64,000 nucleotides of DNA from Limnohabitans sp. B9-3. Lineage in GTDB: Bacteria; Pseudomonadota; Gammaproteobacteria; Burkholderiales; Burkholderiaceae_C. The stretch spans positions 62,001-126,000 of the forward strand of contig NZ_NESI01000010.1 in assembly GCF_002778325.1 (NCBI RefSeq). Direction: 5' to 3'. The translations under genes were made by a program, and so were the position numbers. Position 1 is the first letter of the stretch. Every line of letters begins with the position of its first letter. A model generated the notes under the pieces. That model was not told the origin of the DNA. It did no database searches and saw only the letters and a list, made by a program, of their open reading frames with translations. This document shows, piece after piece, positions 27,448-35,601 of the stretch.

Positions 27448-27453
27448 ATTATC
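27448..27453 (-). promoter_or_regulatory. -10-like GATAAT, leaderless mnmA start
   Basis: On the minus strand GATAAT is followed by TGCCCCT and the mnmA ATG (seven-base spacing). The TAA inside it is the stop codon of the upstream nudJ gene. mnmA could thus be read either by nudJ read-through or as its own leaderless mRNA. Confidence 0.45.
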
Positions 27454-27949
27454 CCTTTGCGGGACGGGTGACGCTGGGGTCGGTGTAGACCATATCTAGG
27501 GGAAAGCGTTGGCCATTTTTGTGGTCTTCGATGCAGCGCAGCACCAAGGCGCTGCGCAGTCTGTGTGTGTTGGCGCGCACTTCATCTGCCGTCATCCAGA
27601 GGGTGCGAACAATGCCATGGTCCAACTTGGCGCCTGGCACGGGCTCGCCCAAGGTGCCGCAATAGGCGAAGCGTAAATAGGTCACGTCTTCGGCCGCGCG
27701 CCCTGCGCGGGCGGGGCGCTCAAGGCGCGACATGTAGATGCCGACCAGCTCGGTGGGGACGAAGGGGTGCGTGGTTTCTTCCAAAGCTTCGCGCGCACAA
27801 CCTGCCTCTGGGGACTCGCCTGGGTCCAGGTGGCCGGCGGGGTTGTTCAGGCGCAAGCCCTCGGGCGTGTGTTCTTCAATGAGCATGTAGCGTCCGTCGC
27901 GTTCAATGATGGCGGCAACGGTGACACTGGGTTTCCAACGTTTGTTCAT
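27449..27949 (-). CDS. nudJ: NUDIX hydrolase, NudJ-like phosphatase
   Basis: The 166-residue product has the Nudix box spanning residues 39-60 ([22 protein letters not shown]), with the metal-binding RE and EE pairs intact; the final Gly position is Thr. The protein opens with [19 protein letters not shown], matching NudJ, which hydrolyses thiamine pyrophosphates and nucleoside di/triphosphates. Location directly upstream of mnmA mirrors E. coli and supports the name. The ATG at 27949 is chosen because a GATAAT hexamer precedes it by six bases; a longer reading frame upstream runs antisense into pntA. Confidence 0.85.
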   Translation of the reverse strand: MNKRWKPSVTVAAIIERDGRYMLIEEHTPEGLRLNNPAGHLDPGESPEAGCAREALEETTHPFVPTELVGIYMSRLERPARAGRAAEDVTYLRFAYCGTLGEPVPGAKLDHGIVRTLWMTADEVRANTHRLRSALVLRCIEDHKNGQRFPLDMVYTDPSVTRPAKG

Positions 27950-27955
27950 TTCATT

Positions 27956-27961
27956 ATTATC
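27956..27961 (-). promoter_or_regulatory. -10-like GATAAT, leaderless nudJ start
   Basis: Minus-strand GATAAT, six bases (AATGAA), then the nudJ ATG. TTGAGA lies upstream at a 15-base spacing and may be a poor -35. Confidence 0.45.
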
Positions 27962-28052
27962 TTTCGGGTAAGTCCGTCTCAAGATTATGTGAATTCTGGT
28001 GTAACCTTTCTGGGGTCTGACAGAGACGAACTTTTCTATTAGGAGCCTTCCC

Positions 28053-29183
28053 ATGCAGATTGGCGTTCCTGCCGAAATATCGGCCGGTGAAACCCGTGTG
28101 GCTATCACGCCGGAGACGGCTAAAAAATTAATTGCGCAAGGCCATGCCGTGCGCGTGCAGTCCGGTGCCGGTGTTGCGGCAAGCATCACTGACGACGCTT
28201 ATGCTGCAGTGGGTGTGGCCATCGTCGATGCCGCTCAGGCTTGGGCGTCAGATTTGGTGCTCAAAGTGCGCGTGCCAGAAGCGGCCGAAGCAGCCAGCAT
28301 CCGATCTGGCAGCGCTGTGGTGGGGATGTTGGAGCCGTTCAATACGGAGGGCCTACAGCGTCTGGCGACTGCCGGGGCCGTTGGTTTTGCGTTGGAGGCG
28401 GCGCCGCGAACCACACGTGCGCAGAGCATGGACGTGTTGTCGAGCCAAGCCAACATCGCAGGCTACAAAGCGGTGATGTTGGGCGCAGACAAATACCAAC
28501 GTTTTTTCCCCATGTTGATGACCGCAGCGGGCACCGTCAAAGCCGCACGCGTGGTGATTTTGGGCGTGGGTGTGGCGGGTTTGCAAGCGATTGCAACGGC
28601 CAAACGCTTAGGCGCGGTGATTGAAGCCACCGACGTGCGTCCCAGCGTGAAAGAGCAAGTGGAGTCGTTGGGCGGTAAGTTCATCGACGTGCCGTTTGAA
28701 ACGGCCGAAGAAAAAGAAGCGGCGGAAGGTGTGGGTGGTTACGCCCGACCCATGCCACAAAGCTGGTTGGATCGTCAAAAAATTGAAGTCGCCAAGCGCG
28801 TGGCGCAGGCCGATGTGGTCATCACCACCGCTTTGATTCCTGGCCGTGCAGCCCCCGTGTTGGTGACGGCAGACATGGTGCAAGCCATGAAGCCGGGCTC
28901 AGTGATCATCGACATTGCCGCAGGCAAAGGTGCCGATGGCGTGGGCGGCAATTGCCCGCTGACCGAAGCTGGCAAAACCGTGATCAAGCACGGTGTGACC
29001 TTGGTGGGTGAAACCAACTTGCCCGCCTTGGTGGCTGCTGACGCGAGCGCGCTGTATGCCCGCAACGTGCTCGACTTTCTGAAGCTCGTCATCAACAAAG
29101 AAGGCGCGCTGCACATCGATCTAGAAGACGACATCGTGGCGGCCTGTTTGGTCACCCGTGATGGCGCCGTGGTTAAAAAGTGA
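28053..29183 (+). CDS. pntAA: NAD(P) transhydrogenase subunit alpha 1 (NAD-binding)
   Basis: This 376-residue protein is the soluble dI domain of proton-translocating transhydrogenase, which binds NAD(H). It has the alanine dehydrogenase/PNT N-terminal fold (MQIGVPAEISAGETRVAITPETA) and a Rossmann core VVILGVGVAGLQAIATAKRLGA with the mobile loop near YARPMPQSW. In this lineage the E. coli PntA chain is split, with the membrane part encoded by the next gene. AGGAG precedes the ATG. It starts the pntAA-AB-B-acyl-CoA ligase-nucleosidase run. Confidence 0.96.
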   Translation: MQIGVPAEISAGETRVAITPETAKKLIAQGHAVRVQSGAGVAASITDDAYAAVGVAIVDAAQAWASDLVLKVRVPEAAEAASIRSGSAVVGMLEPFNTEGLQRLATAGAVGFALEAAPRTTRAQSMDVLSSQANIAGYKAVMLGADKYQRFFPMLMTAAGTVKAARVVILGVGVAGLQAIATAKRLGAVIEATDVRPSVKEQVESLGGKFIDVPFETAEEKEAAEGVGGYARPMPQSWLDRQKIEVAKRVAQADVVITTALIPGRAAPVLVTADMVQAMKPGSVIIDIAAGKGADGVGGNCPLTEAGKTVIKHGVTLVGETNLPALVAADASALYARNVLDFLKLVINKEGALHIDLEDDIVAACLVTRDGAVVKK

Positions 29184-29201
29184 TCGCAAGGACCTAAGAA
29201 C

Positions 29202-29525
29202 ATGGATGCCGTTTCCCCCACCATCATCAACCTCATTATTTTTGTGTTGGCCATCTACGTGGGTTACCACGTGGTGTGGACCGTCACGCCTGCGCTGCAC
29301 ACGCCTTTGATGGCCGTGACCAACGCGATTTCAGCCATTGTCATTGTGGGCGCCATGTTGGCGGCTGCCATGACCGAGACCACGCTGGGTAAAACCATGG
29401 GTGTGCTCGCCGTCACGCTGGCCGCCGTCAACGTGTTCGGTGGCTTCATGGTCACGCGCCGCATGTTGGAAATGTTTAAAAAGAAAGACAAGCCTTTTAA
29501 GGCAGCTTCAGGAGACAAAGCATGA
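29202..29525 (+). CDS. pntAB: NAD(P) transhydrogenase subunit alpha 2 (membrane)
   Basis: This 107-residue membrane component corresponds to the C-terminal part of E. coli PntA. It has three to four helices (TIINLIIFVLAIYVGYHVVW, TNAISAIVIVGAMLAA, MGVLAVTLAAVNVFGGFMV) and a lysine-rich tail. It joins PntB to make the proton channel. It starts 18 bases after pntAA and overlaps pntB by four bases, so stoichiometry is probably kept by translational coupling. Confidence 0.95.
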   Translation: MDAVSPTIINLIIFVLAIYVGYHVVWTVTPALHTPLMAVTNAISAIVIVGAMLAAAMTETTLGKTMGVLAVTLAAVNVFGGFMVTRRMLEMFKKKDKPFKAASGDKA

Positions 29526-30973
29526 ACTTAGACTTTGTTTCAATGAATTGGGTCACCTTGATGTACTTGGTGGCCAGTGTGTTTTTCATTCAAGCCCTCA
29601 AAGGCTTGAGCCATCCCACCACCTCGATACGCGGCAACGTATTCGGCATGGCAGGTATGACGATTGCTGTCATCACCACGGCTGCGCTGATCGTCAAACT
29701 GTCGGGTTCTGGCATCGGCATGAGCTGGGTGTTGCTCGGTTTGGTGCTGGGCGGCGGTGCAGGTACCTTGATGGCGCAACGCGTCGAGATGACCAAGATG
29801 CCCGAACTCGTGGCCTTCATGCACAGCATGATTGGTTTGGCTGCGGTGTTTATCGCCATTGCCGCGACGGTTGAACCAGCGGCCTTCCAGATCGTGCTCA
29901 AAGCCGCAGACGGCACCGTGCCTCCGATTCCCGCAGGTAATCGCTTGGAGCTGTTTTTAGGCGCCGCTATTGGTGCCATTACCTTCAGTGGTTCTGTCAT
30001 TGCGTTTGGCAAGTTGTCTGGCAAGTACAAATTTCGCTTGTTCCAAGGCGCATCGGTCACATTTGCTGGCCAGCACCAGTTGAATTTGGTGATGGGCTTG
30101 GCAACCTTGGGCCTGGGTTTGGTCTACACCGCCACGCAAGACATGAATGCGTTTTACGCCATGTTGGCCCTGTCTTTTGTGTTGGGCGTGCTGATCATCA
30201 TCCCGATTGGTGGCGCGGACATGCCGGTGGTGGTGTCTATGCTCAACAGCTATTCGGGTTGGGCAGCTGCGGGTATTGGCTTTTCGTTGAACAACAGCAT
30301 GTTGATCATTGCGGGTTCGTTGGTGGGCAGCTCGGGCGCGATTTTGAGCTACATCATGTGCAAGGCCATGAACCGCTCGTTCTTCAGCGTGATTCTGGGC
30401 GGCTTTGGTGGTGAAGCCACCACGGCGGTTGCGGGGGCTCAAGAGCAGCGCCCCGTCAAGAGCGGGAGTGCCGATGACGCAGCTTACATCTTGGGCAACG
30501 CGGAGACGGTGATCATTGTGCCGGGTTATGGTTTAGCCGTGGCGCGTGCACAGCACGCCGTGAACGAATTGGCCGAAAAGCTGATGCACAGAGGCATCAA
30601 CGTGAAGTACGCCATCCATCCCGTAGCGGGGCGCATGCCTGGGCACATGAACGTGTTACTGGCTGAGGCGGAAGTGCCTTATGACCAAGTGTTTGAGATG
30701 GAAGACATCAACGGCGAGTTTGCGCAAGCCGATGTGGCGATCATCTTGGGTGCCAACGACGTGGTGAACCCCGCTGCTTTGCAAAAGGGCAGCTCGATTT
30801 ATGGCATGCCGATTTTGGAAGCCTATAAAGCCAAAACCATCATCGTCAACAAACGCTCGATGGCCGCGGGTTATGCCGGTTTGGACAATGAGTTGTTCTA
30901 CATGGATAAAACCATGATGGTCTTCGGCGATGCTAAAAAGGTCGTGGAAGACATGATCAAGGCCGTGGAATAA
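29522..30973 (+). CDS. pntB: NAD(P) transhydrogenase subunit beta
   Basis: PntB (483 residues) has about nine transmembrane helices (1-270) and the C-terminal soluble dIII NADP-binding domain (about 300-483) with VPGYGLAVARAQHAVNEL, HPVAGRMPGHMNVLLAEA and ANDVVNPAA. The enzyme uses the proton gradient to make NADPH from NADH. The three genes make a complete complex. The acyl-CoA ligase gene begins two bases after the stop. Confidence 0.97.
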   Translation: MNLDFVSMNWVTLMYLVASVFFIQALKGLSHPTTSIRGNVFGMAGMTIAVITTAALIVKLSGSGIGMSWVLLGLVLGGGAGTLMAQRVEMTKMPELVAFMHSMIGLAAVFIAIAATVEPAAFQIVLKAADGTVPPIPAGNRLELFLGAAIGAITFSGSVIAFGKLSGKYKFRLFQGASVTFAGQHQLNLVMGLATLGLGLVYTATQDMNAFYAMLALSFVLGVLIIIPIGGADMPVVVSMLNSYSGWAAAGIGFSLNNSMLIIAGSLVGSSGAILSYIMCKAMNRSFFSVILGGFGGEATTAVAGAQEQRPVKSGSADDAAYILGNAETVIIVPGYGLAVARAQHAVNELAEKLMHRGINVKYAIHPVAGRMPGHMNVLLAEAEVPYDQVFEMEDINGEFAQADVAIILGANDVVNPAALQKGSSIYGMPILEAYKAKTIIVNKRSMAAGYAGLDNELFYMDKTMMVFGDAKKVVEDMIKAVE

Positions 30974-30975
30974 GC

Positions 30976-32652
30976 ATGATGAATCGCCCTTGGCTGAGTG
31001 CCTATCCTGACGGTGTGGCTGCTGACGTTGATACGAGCGCCTACACCTCATTGGTGGAGCTGATGCAAGACAGCTTTAAGCGCTACGGCGACAGGCCGGC
31101 GTTCAATTTCATGGGGCGCAGCATGTCCTATGCAGAATTGGACCGCTTGAGTCAAGTGTTTGCGGCTTATCTTCAAGGGTTGGGCTTGGTGGCGGGCGAC
31201 CGCGTCGGCATCATGCTGCCCAATGTCCTGCAGTATCCGATCGCCGTGGCGGCTGTGTTGCGCGCGGGCTTTGTGGTGGTCAACATCAATCCTTTGTACA
31301 CCGCGCGTGAGTTGGAAATGCAACTCACAAACTCGGGCGCCAAAGCCATTGTGATTCTGGAAAACTTTGCCGCCACGCTGCAGCAGTGCATTACCAAAAC
31401 GCCGGTCAAACATGTGGTGTTGTGTGCGATGGGTGACCGCTTGGGCGCGCTCAAAGGCTTTGTGGTGAACCAAGTGGTGCGACGCGTCAAAAAGATGGTG
31501 CCTCCCTTTGACTTGCCCGATGCGGTGCGTTTCAATGAAGCTCTGTCTTTGGGCGAGCGCAGCACACTGACCTTGCCGGTTATCACTGGCGACGATTTGG
31601 CCGTGTTGCAGTACACGGGCGGCACGACCGGTGTGTCAAAAGGCGCCGAGTTGTTGCACCGTAATTTGGTGGCCAACGTGTTGCAGTCCGCGGCTTGGAA
31701 TAGCCCCGCCCTCAAGCGTGTCCCTGCCGAAGAACAGCTGACCTTTGTCTGCGCTTTGCCGCTCTATCACATCTTTGCGTTCACCATCAACATGATGTTG
31801 ACCCTGCGCATGGGCGGCTGTTCCATTTTGATTCCCAACCCGCGTGATTTGCCTGCGGTGATCAAGGAGCTGTCCAAGCACCGGTTCCACATGTTTCCTG
31901 CGGTCAACACCTTGTTCAATGGCTTGGCCAATCACCCTGACTTTGACAAGGTCGATTGGTCGCATCTGGTGGTGTCTTTGGGGGGCGGAACAGCGGTGCA
32001 AGGTGCTGTGGCTAAGCTTTGGCTGGAGAAAACGGGTTGCCCAATTTGCGAAGGTTATGGCTTGTCTGAAACCAGTCCATCGGCCAGTTGCAACCTCGTG
32101 ACCAGCACGGCGTTTACCGGCAGCATTGGTGTGCCGATTCCCGGTACAGAGATGAAAATCATCGATGACGATGGCCAAGAAGTGGCACCCGGCGTGAGAG
32201 GTGAGATTGCCATCCGCGGTCCTCAAGTGATGGCGGGTTATTGGCAGCGGCCGGACGAAACAGCGCGGGTGATGACACCCGATGGTTTCTTTAAGTCTGG
32301 TGATGTGGGCGTGATGGACGAACAAGGATTTTTCCGCATCGTGGATCGCAAGAAAGACATGATTTTGGTCAGTGGCTTCAACGTCTACCCGAACGAAGTG
32401 GAAGACGTGGTGGCCAGCCTGCCCGGCGTTTTGGAGTGTGCGGTGATCGGCATTCCGGACGAGCGTTCGGGCGAAGCGGTCAAATTGGTGATTGTTAAAA
32501 AAGACCCCGCCTTGACCGAGGCGAGCGTGCGTGAACACTGCAAACAAAACCTCACGGGTTACAAACTACCCCGAGTGATTGAGTTTCGTGCCGACTTGCC
32601 CAAAACCCCCGTGGGCAAGGTCTTGCGCCGCGAGTTACGCGACCACCCATGA
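30976..32652 (+). CDS. fadD: Long-chain fatty-acid--CoA ligase
   Basis: This 558-residue ANL enzyme is FadD-like. It has the P-loop YTGGTTGVSKGAELLHRN, the linker-gate motif EGYGLSETSPSASCN, KSGDVGVMDEQGFFRIVDRKKDMILVSGFNVYPNEVE (split here: A7 and A8 motifs), and C-terminal TPVGKVLRRELR with the catalytic lysine. It activates long-chain fatty acids for beta-oxidation or lipid synthesis. It lies two bases after pntB and overlaps the nucleosidase gene by four bases, so all five genes read as one operon. Beta-oxidation generates NADH and lipid synthesis consumes NADPH, a possible reason for linkage with transhydrogenase (inference). Confidence 0.92.
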   Translation: MMNRPWLSAYPDGVAADVDTSAYTSLVELMQDSFKRYGDRPAFNFMGRSMSYAELDRLSQVFAAYLQGLGLVAGDRVGIMLPNVLQYPIAVAAVLRAGFVVVNINPLYTARELEMQLTNSGAKAIVILENFAATLQQCITKTPVKHVVLCAMGDRLGALKGFVVNQVVRRVKKMVPPFDLPDAVRFNEALSLGERSTLTLPVITGDDLAVLQYTGGTTGVSKGAELLHRNLVANVLQSAAWNSPALKRVPAEEQLTFVCALPLYHIFAFTINMMLTLRMGGCSILIPNPRDLPAVIKELSKHRFHMFPAVNTLFNGLANHPDFDKVDWSHLVVSLGGGTAVQGAVAKLWLEKTGCPICEGYGLSETSPSASCNLVTSTAFTGSIGVPIPGTEMKIIDDDGQEVAPGVRGEIAIRGPQVMAGYWQRPDETARVMTPDGFFKSGDVGVMDEQGFFRIVDRKKDMILVSGFNVYPNEVEDVVASLPGVLECAVIGIPDERSGEAVKLVIVKKDPALTEASVREHCKQNLTGYKLPRVIEFRADLPKTPVGKVLRRELRDHP

Positions 32653-33410
32653 GCCGCTTGGCGTTGATCAGCGCCATGCATGAAGAGCTGGCGGCGGTTT
32701 TGGATCGCCTGCCAGACGAGCAAAAAACGGTGGTGGCAGGTCGCGAATTTTGGTTGGGCCATTGGCATGGCCATGAGGTCGTTGCCGTGCTGTCGCGTAT
32801 TGGCAAAGTGGCCGCTGCCACCACAGCCACAACCCTGATCGAACGATTTGGCGTGACCCGCATGGTCTTCACGGGCGTAGCAGGAGGTTTGGCGCCGCAT
32901 GTCAACGTGGGCGACGTGGTGGTGGCCCGAGCGTTTGTTCAGCACGACATGGATGCTTCCCCATTGTTCCCGCGTCATGAGGTGCCACTGACGGGGATGA
33001 CCCACTTTCCCGCGGACGCCGACTTGCGTGATGCCTTGACGGCAGTGGCGCCTTTGGCCTTGGCCGATGTGGTGCAAAGTTTGCCATCCTGCGACTGGCT
33101 GGGCTTGTCGCTTGATGCCGCACAGGTCCACCAAGGTTTGGTGGCCAGCGGTGACCGTTTTGTGTCGACCACACTTGAAAGTGCAGAGTTGCACCGTCGT
33201 TTACCGCAGGCTTTAGCCGTAGAGATGGAATGCGCCGCCATCGCGCAGGTGTGTCACGACTACGGCGTGCCCTTGGCTGCTGTGCGGACTATTTCAGACC
33301 GTGCTGACGACGCTGCGCATGTGGACTTCCCCCGATTCATTCAAACCATTGCTAACCGCTACAGCGTGGCTGTGCTCGACCGCTTGCTGGCGCAACTGCC
33401 TGTGGCGTGA
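32649..33410 (+). CDS. mtnN: 5'-methylthioadenosine/S-adenosylhomocysteine nucleosidase
   Basis: The 253-residue nucleoside phosphorylase-fold enzyme starts LALISAMHEELAAVLDRL (the Glu region of MTA/SAH nucleosidases). It keeps VFTGVAGGLAPHVNVGDVVVA, the EMECAAIAQVC motif with the catalytic glutamate region, and RTISDRADDAAHVDF with the purine-binding Asp. It cleaves MTA and SAH to adenine plus the thioribose product, removing inhibitors of methylation and polyamine synthesis. It is about 20 residues longer than the E. coli enzyme. Coupled by ATGA to the upstream acyl-CoA ligase; converges on corA. Confidence 0.9.
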   Translation: MSRLALISAMHEELAAVLDRLPDEQKTVVAGREFWLGHWHGHEVVAVLSRIGKVAAATTATTLIERFGVTRMVFTGVAGGLAPHVNVGDVVVARAFVQHDMDASPLFPRHEVPLTGMTHFPADADLRDALTAVAPLALADVVQSLPSCDWLGLSLDAAQVHQGLVASGDRFVSTTLESAELHRRLPQALAVEMECAAIAQVCHDYGVPLAAVRTISDRADDAAHVDFPRFIQTIANRYSVAVLDRLLAQLPVA

Positions 33411-33444
33411 GCGGGTATTCGCCAAAGGCGGTGGGCCTATCGCT

Positions 33445-34431
33445 TTACTTCAACCAGCCGCGTTTACGGAAATACCACATAGGCACCAAGGCGCTGGCCA
33501 GCATCAAGGCCAAAGCGAACGGATAGCCCCAGGTTTGGTTGAGCTCGGGCATGTACTGGAAGTTCATGCCGTAAATGCTGGCAATCAATGTGGGGGGGAG
33601 CAGCGCGACGCTGGCCACCGAGAAAATCTTGATGATCTTGTTTTGGTTGATGTTGATAAAGCCGACCGTGGCGTCCATCAAAAAGTTGATCTTGTCGAAC
33701 AGAAATGCGGTGTGGTTGTCCAGCGATTCAATGTCCCGCAGGATCTGGCGCGCTTCTTCAAACTGGTCAGCATTGAGCATGCGCGAGCGCATCATGAAGC
33801 TCACGGCGCGTCGGGTGTCCATCACGTTGCGACGGATACGCCCATTCAAATCTTCTTGGCGCGCGATCGCGCCCAAGACATCCCCCGCCAACGCATCGGT
33901 CACGTCTTCAGACAGAACCAATTTACCGGCTTTTTCGAGTTGGTCGTAAATGCCTTCTAGGGTGTCAGCGGAGTATTCGGCATCCGCGTCAAAGAGCTTG
34001 AGCAGGACTTCTTTGGCGTCTTCGATCAAGCCTGGTGCGCGGCGTGCGCGCATGCGGAGCAGGCGGAACACGGGCACATCTTCGTCGTGGATGGAGAACA
34101 GCACACCACGGCTGCGTAAGGCATCGTTGCTTTGGTTCAAGATGAACGCCACGCGCACGGTGCGGGGCTCGTCTTCGTCGGCGATCAAAAAGTCACTGCG
34201 GATGTGCAGTTCGCCGTTGTCTTCTTGGTAGAAACGCGCTGATTCTTCGATGTCTTCATCCATCGCATCTTCTGGAATAGACAGGCCGTAGTACTGTTTG
34301 ATCCAGCGTTTTTCTTCCACTGTTGGGGCTTCTAGATCGACCCAAATCGGTTGAAATTTAGAGAGTTCTTCCAGCGACTCGATCTCTTCTTGGAAGAGTC
34401 GGCCATTGGCCAGCGTGAAAATATTGAGCAT
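33445..34431 (-). CDS. corA: Magnesium/cobalt transporter CorA
   Basis: The 328-residue CorA is a homopentameric divalent-cation channel of the inner membrane. It has a long cytoplasmic funnel (1-265), two C-terminal helices with the selectivity motif YGMNF at the end of the first, and the basic tail RKRGWLK. The ATG at 34431 has AAGGA upstream; an in-frame start 23 codons earlier has no site and would lie within the structured leader. The leader itself can fold into a long hairpin (34446-34500), which may regulate expression. Divergent from hpf across a 278-base gap. Confidence 0.93.
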   Translation of the reverse strand: MLNIFTLANGRLFQEEIESLEELSKFQPIWVDLEAPTVEEKRWIKQYYGLSIPEDAMDEDIEESARFYQEDNGELHIRSDFLIADEDEPRTVRVAFILNQSNDALRSRGVLFSIHDEDVPVFRLLRMRARRAPGLIEDAKEVLLKLFDADAEYSADTLEGIYDQLEKAGKLVLSEDVTDALAGDVLGAIARQEDLNGRIRRNVMDTRRAVSFMMRSRMLNADQFEEARQILRDIESLDNHTAFLFDKINFLMDATVGFININQNKIIKIFSVASVALLPPTLIASIYGMNFQYMPELNQTWGYPFALALMLASALVPMWYFRKRGWLK

Positions 34432-34445
34432 GGCGTTCCTTGTGC

Positions 34446-34500
34446 GTGTGGCACCGAAATTCGAAGGAGGTGAAATGCAGCTTTCGAATCCGTGCGGCAC
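34446..34500 (-). promoter_or_regulatory. Nested inverted repeat in the corA leader
   Basis: Two nested arm pairs lie 15-70 bases before corA. The outer pair is GTGTGGCAC (34446-34454) and GTGCGGCAC (34492-34500), with seven of nine positions pairing. The inner pair is ATTCGAA (34459-34465) and TTCGAAT (34483-34489), perfect. On the minus-strand RNA this is one extended hairpin in the corA 5' leader, or a nested operator. I do not recognise it as a known Mg riboswitch. Confidence 0.4.
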
Positions 34501-34510
34501 GAGGGCCTGA
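34475..34510 (+). other. Possible 11-codon ORF with full Shine-Dalgarno
   Basis: AAGGAGGTGA, a long perfect match to the 16S 3' end and among the best in the window, ends one base before an ATG. This opens an 11-residue frame (MQLSNPCGTRA, stop TGA). Spacing from AGGAGG to ATG is four bases, a little short. It lies upstream of hpf, antisense to the corA leader hairpin. No promoter for it is evident. Confidence 0.2.
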
Positions 34511-34547
34511 TGCGATCCGAAAGCTACCGACTAGGGCAGGTTTCCAA

Positions 34548-34559
34548 GGAGATATCTCC
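34548..34559. promoter_or_regulatory. 12-bp perfect palindrome upstream of hpf
   Basis: GGAGATATCTCC is a perfect dyad between corA and hpf, 29 bases before the candidate hpf -35. It could be a dimeric regulator's operator; no regulator is identified. The rest of the 278-base gap holds the hpf promoter candidate, a GCCTTG/CAAGGC inverted repeat at about 34649-34669, and the hpf ribosome site. Confidence 0.3.
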
Positions 34560-34587
34560 GCTGTTAAAGAGGCTTGAATTATGGCAC

Positions 34588-34616
34588 TTGACCCGACGGC
34601 GATAGGGGTTTACAGC
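34588..34616 (+). promoter_or_regulatory. Candidate sigma-70 promoter for hpf
   Basis: TTGACC (34588-34593), a 17-base spacer and TACAGC (34611-34616) give a plausible promoter with a leader of about 87 bases before hpf. The -10 is weak. The nearby TGGCAC is not followed by a -12 TTGC, so a sigma-54 promoter is not supported. Confidence 0.35.
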
Positions 34617-34709
34617 TAGGACTTTTTACGAAATCTTTGAGTGCAAGGCCTTGTATTTTTTCCAAGGCAGGCGCATAGTGAAACTGCCAATTCACACTAG
34701 GAGGCTTTT

Positions 34710-35039
34710 ATGAACCTGACGATCAGTGGTCACCATCTTGAAGTTACCCCCGCATTGCGCAGTTATGTCACTGGAAAGTTAGACCGAATCACACGGCATT
34801 TTGATCAAGTGGTGGACGTGAAAGTGCTTTTGAGTATTGAAAATCAGACTGAGAAAGATCGTCGTCAAAAGGCCGAATGCAACATTCACGTCAAAGGCAA
34901 CGACATGTTTGCAGAAAGTGCCCACGAAGACTTGTACGCGGCTGTCGACGAGTTGGTCGACAAGCTCGATCGACAAGTGGTTCGTCACAAAGACAAGCTA
35001 CAGCAGCATCACCACGAGAGTCCTAAGCGGTTGATGTAG
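34710..35039 (+). CDS. hpf: Ribosome hibernation promoting factor (short form)
   Basis: The 109-residue HPF/RaiA-family protein ([63 protein letters not shown]) binds the decoding centre of idle ribosomes in stationary phase. It lacks the C-terminal dimerisation domain of long HPF. GGAGG lies seven bases before the ATG. In many proteobacteria rpoN precedes it; here the upstream neighbour is a divergent corA. A terminator separates it from ptsN. Confidence 0.94.
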   Translation: MNLTISGHHLEVTPALRSYVTGKLDRITRHFDQVVDVKVLLSIENQTEKDRRQKAECNIHVKGNDMFAESAHEDLYAAVDELVDKLDRQVVRHKDKLQQHHHESPKRLM

Positions 35040-35062
35040 GCCGTTAGCCCACAGAAACCTTC

Positions 35063-35088
35063 AAAAACCGCCAACTTTGGCGGTTTTT
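35063..35088 (+). terminator. Terminator between hpf and ptsN
   Basis: AAAAACCGCCA (35063-35073), loop ACTT, TGGCGGTTTTT (35078-35088): a perfect hairpin with a T-run, which may act in both directions. It should uncouple abundant hpf transcripts from ptsN-hprK. Confidence 0.85.
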
Positions 35089-35136
35089 GCGTTTTTAAGT
35101 GGGGCTCACAAGGGGTGCATAATCTGCGCTCACACC

Positions 35137-35601
35137 ATGAATCGATTAGCTTCCATCCTGCCTCCAGCACAAGTCCTTGTGCAAGTAGAGGTCACCAGTA
35201 AAAAACGTGCTTTTGAAGAGGCCGGCCTTTTGTTTGAAGGCCTGCACGGATTGAGTCGCGCGATGGTGGCCGACAGTTTGTTTGCCCGCGAGCGTTTGGG
35301 CTCTACCGGGTTGGGTCACGGCGTGGCCATCCCACATGGTCGTATCAAGGGCCTGAAGTCGCCCATGGCCGCCGTCTTTCAGTTGCACCAACCGATTGGC
35401 TTTGATGCCCCAGATGAGCAACCGGTGAATTTGCTTATCTTTTTGTTGGTGCCTGAGGCTTCTACGCAAAAACATCTTGAGATTTTGTCGGAGATCGCCG
35501 AGTTACTGAGCGACACAGCTCTGCGTGAAAAAATCAAATCATGTGACAACGCGACGGAATTGCATCGCATTGTTTCAACCTGGAATTCGGTGCCCATTTG
35601 A
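35137..35601 (+). CDS. ptsN: PTS nitrogen-regulatory EIIA (EIIANtr)
   Basis: EIIANtr (154 residues) is the terminal phosphoacceptor of the nitrogen PTS. The phosphorylated histidine is His67 in [10 protein letters not shown], and the fold continues through [16 protein letters not shown]. Unphosphorylated EIIANtr controls K+ transport and stress responses in other proteobacteria; note that a kup K+ transporter lies 11 kb downstream. The ATG at 35137 gives the usual length; CATAAT at 35119-35124 is a possible -10. The stop overlaps the TTG start of hprK. Confidence 0.94.
   Translation: MNRLASILPPAQVLVQVEVTSKKRAFEEAGLLFEGLHGLSRAMVADSLFARERLGSTGLGHGVAIPHGRIKGLKSPMAAVFQLHQPIGFDAPDEQPVNLLIFLLVPEASTQKHLEILSEIAELLSDTALREKIKSCDNATELHRIVSTWNSVPI

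Noticed and set aside
34583-34600. Possible sigma-54 promoter (TGGCACTTGACCCGA) before hpf
   Set aside because: The -24 element looks right, but the -12 TTGC is missing at the required distance; a sigma-70 TTGACC overlaps it.
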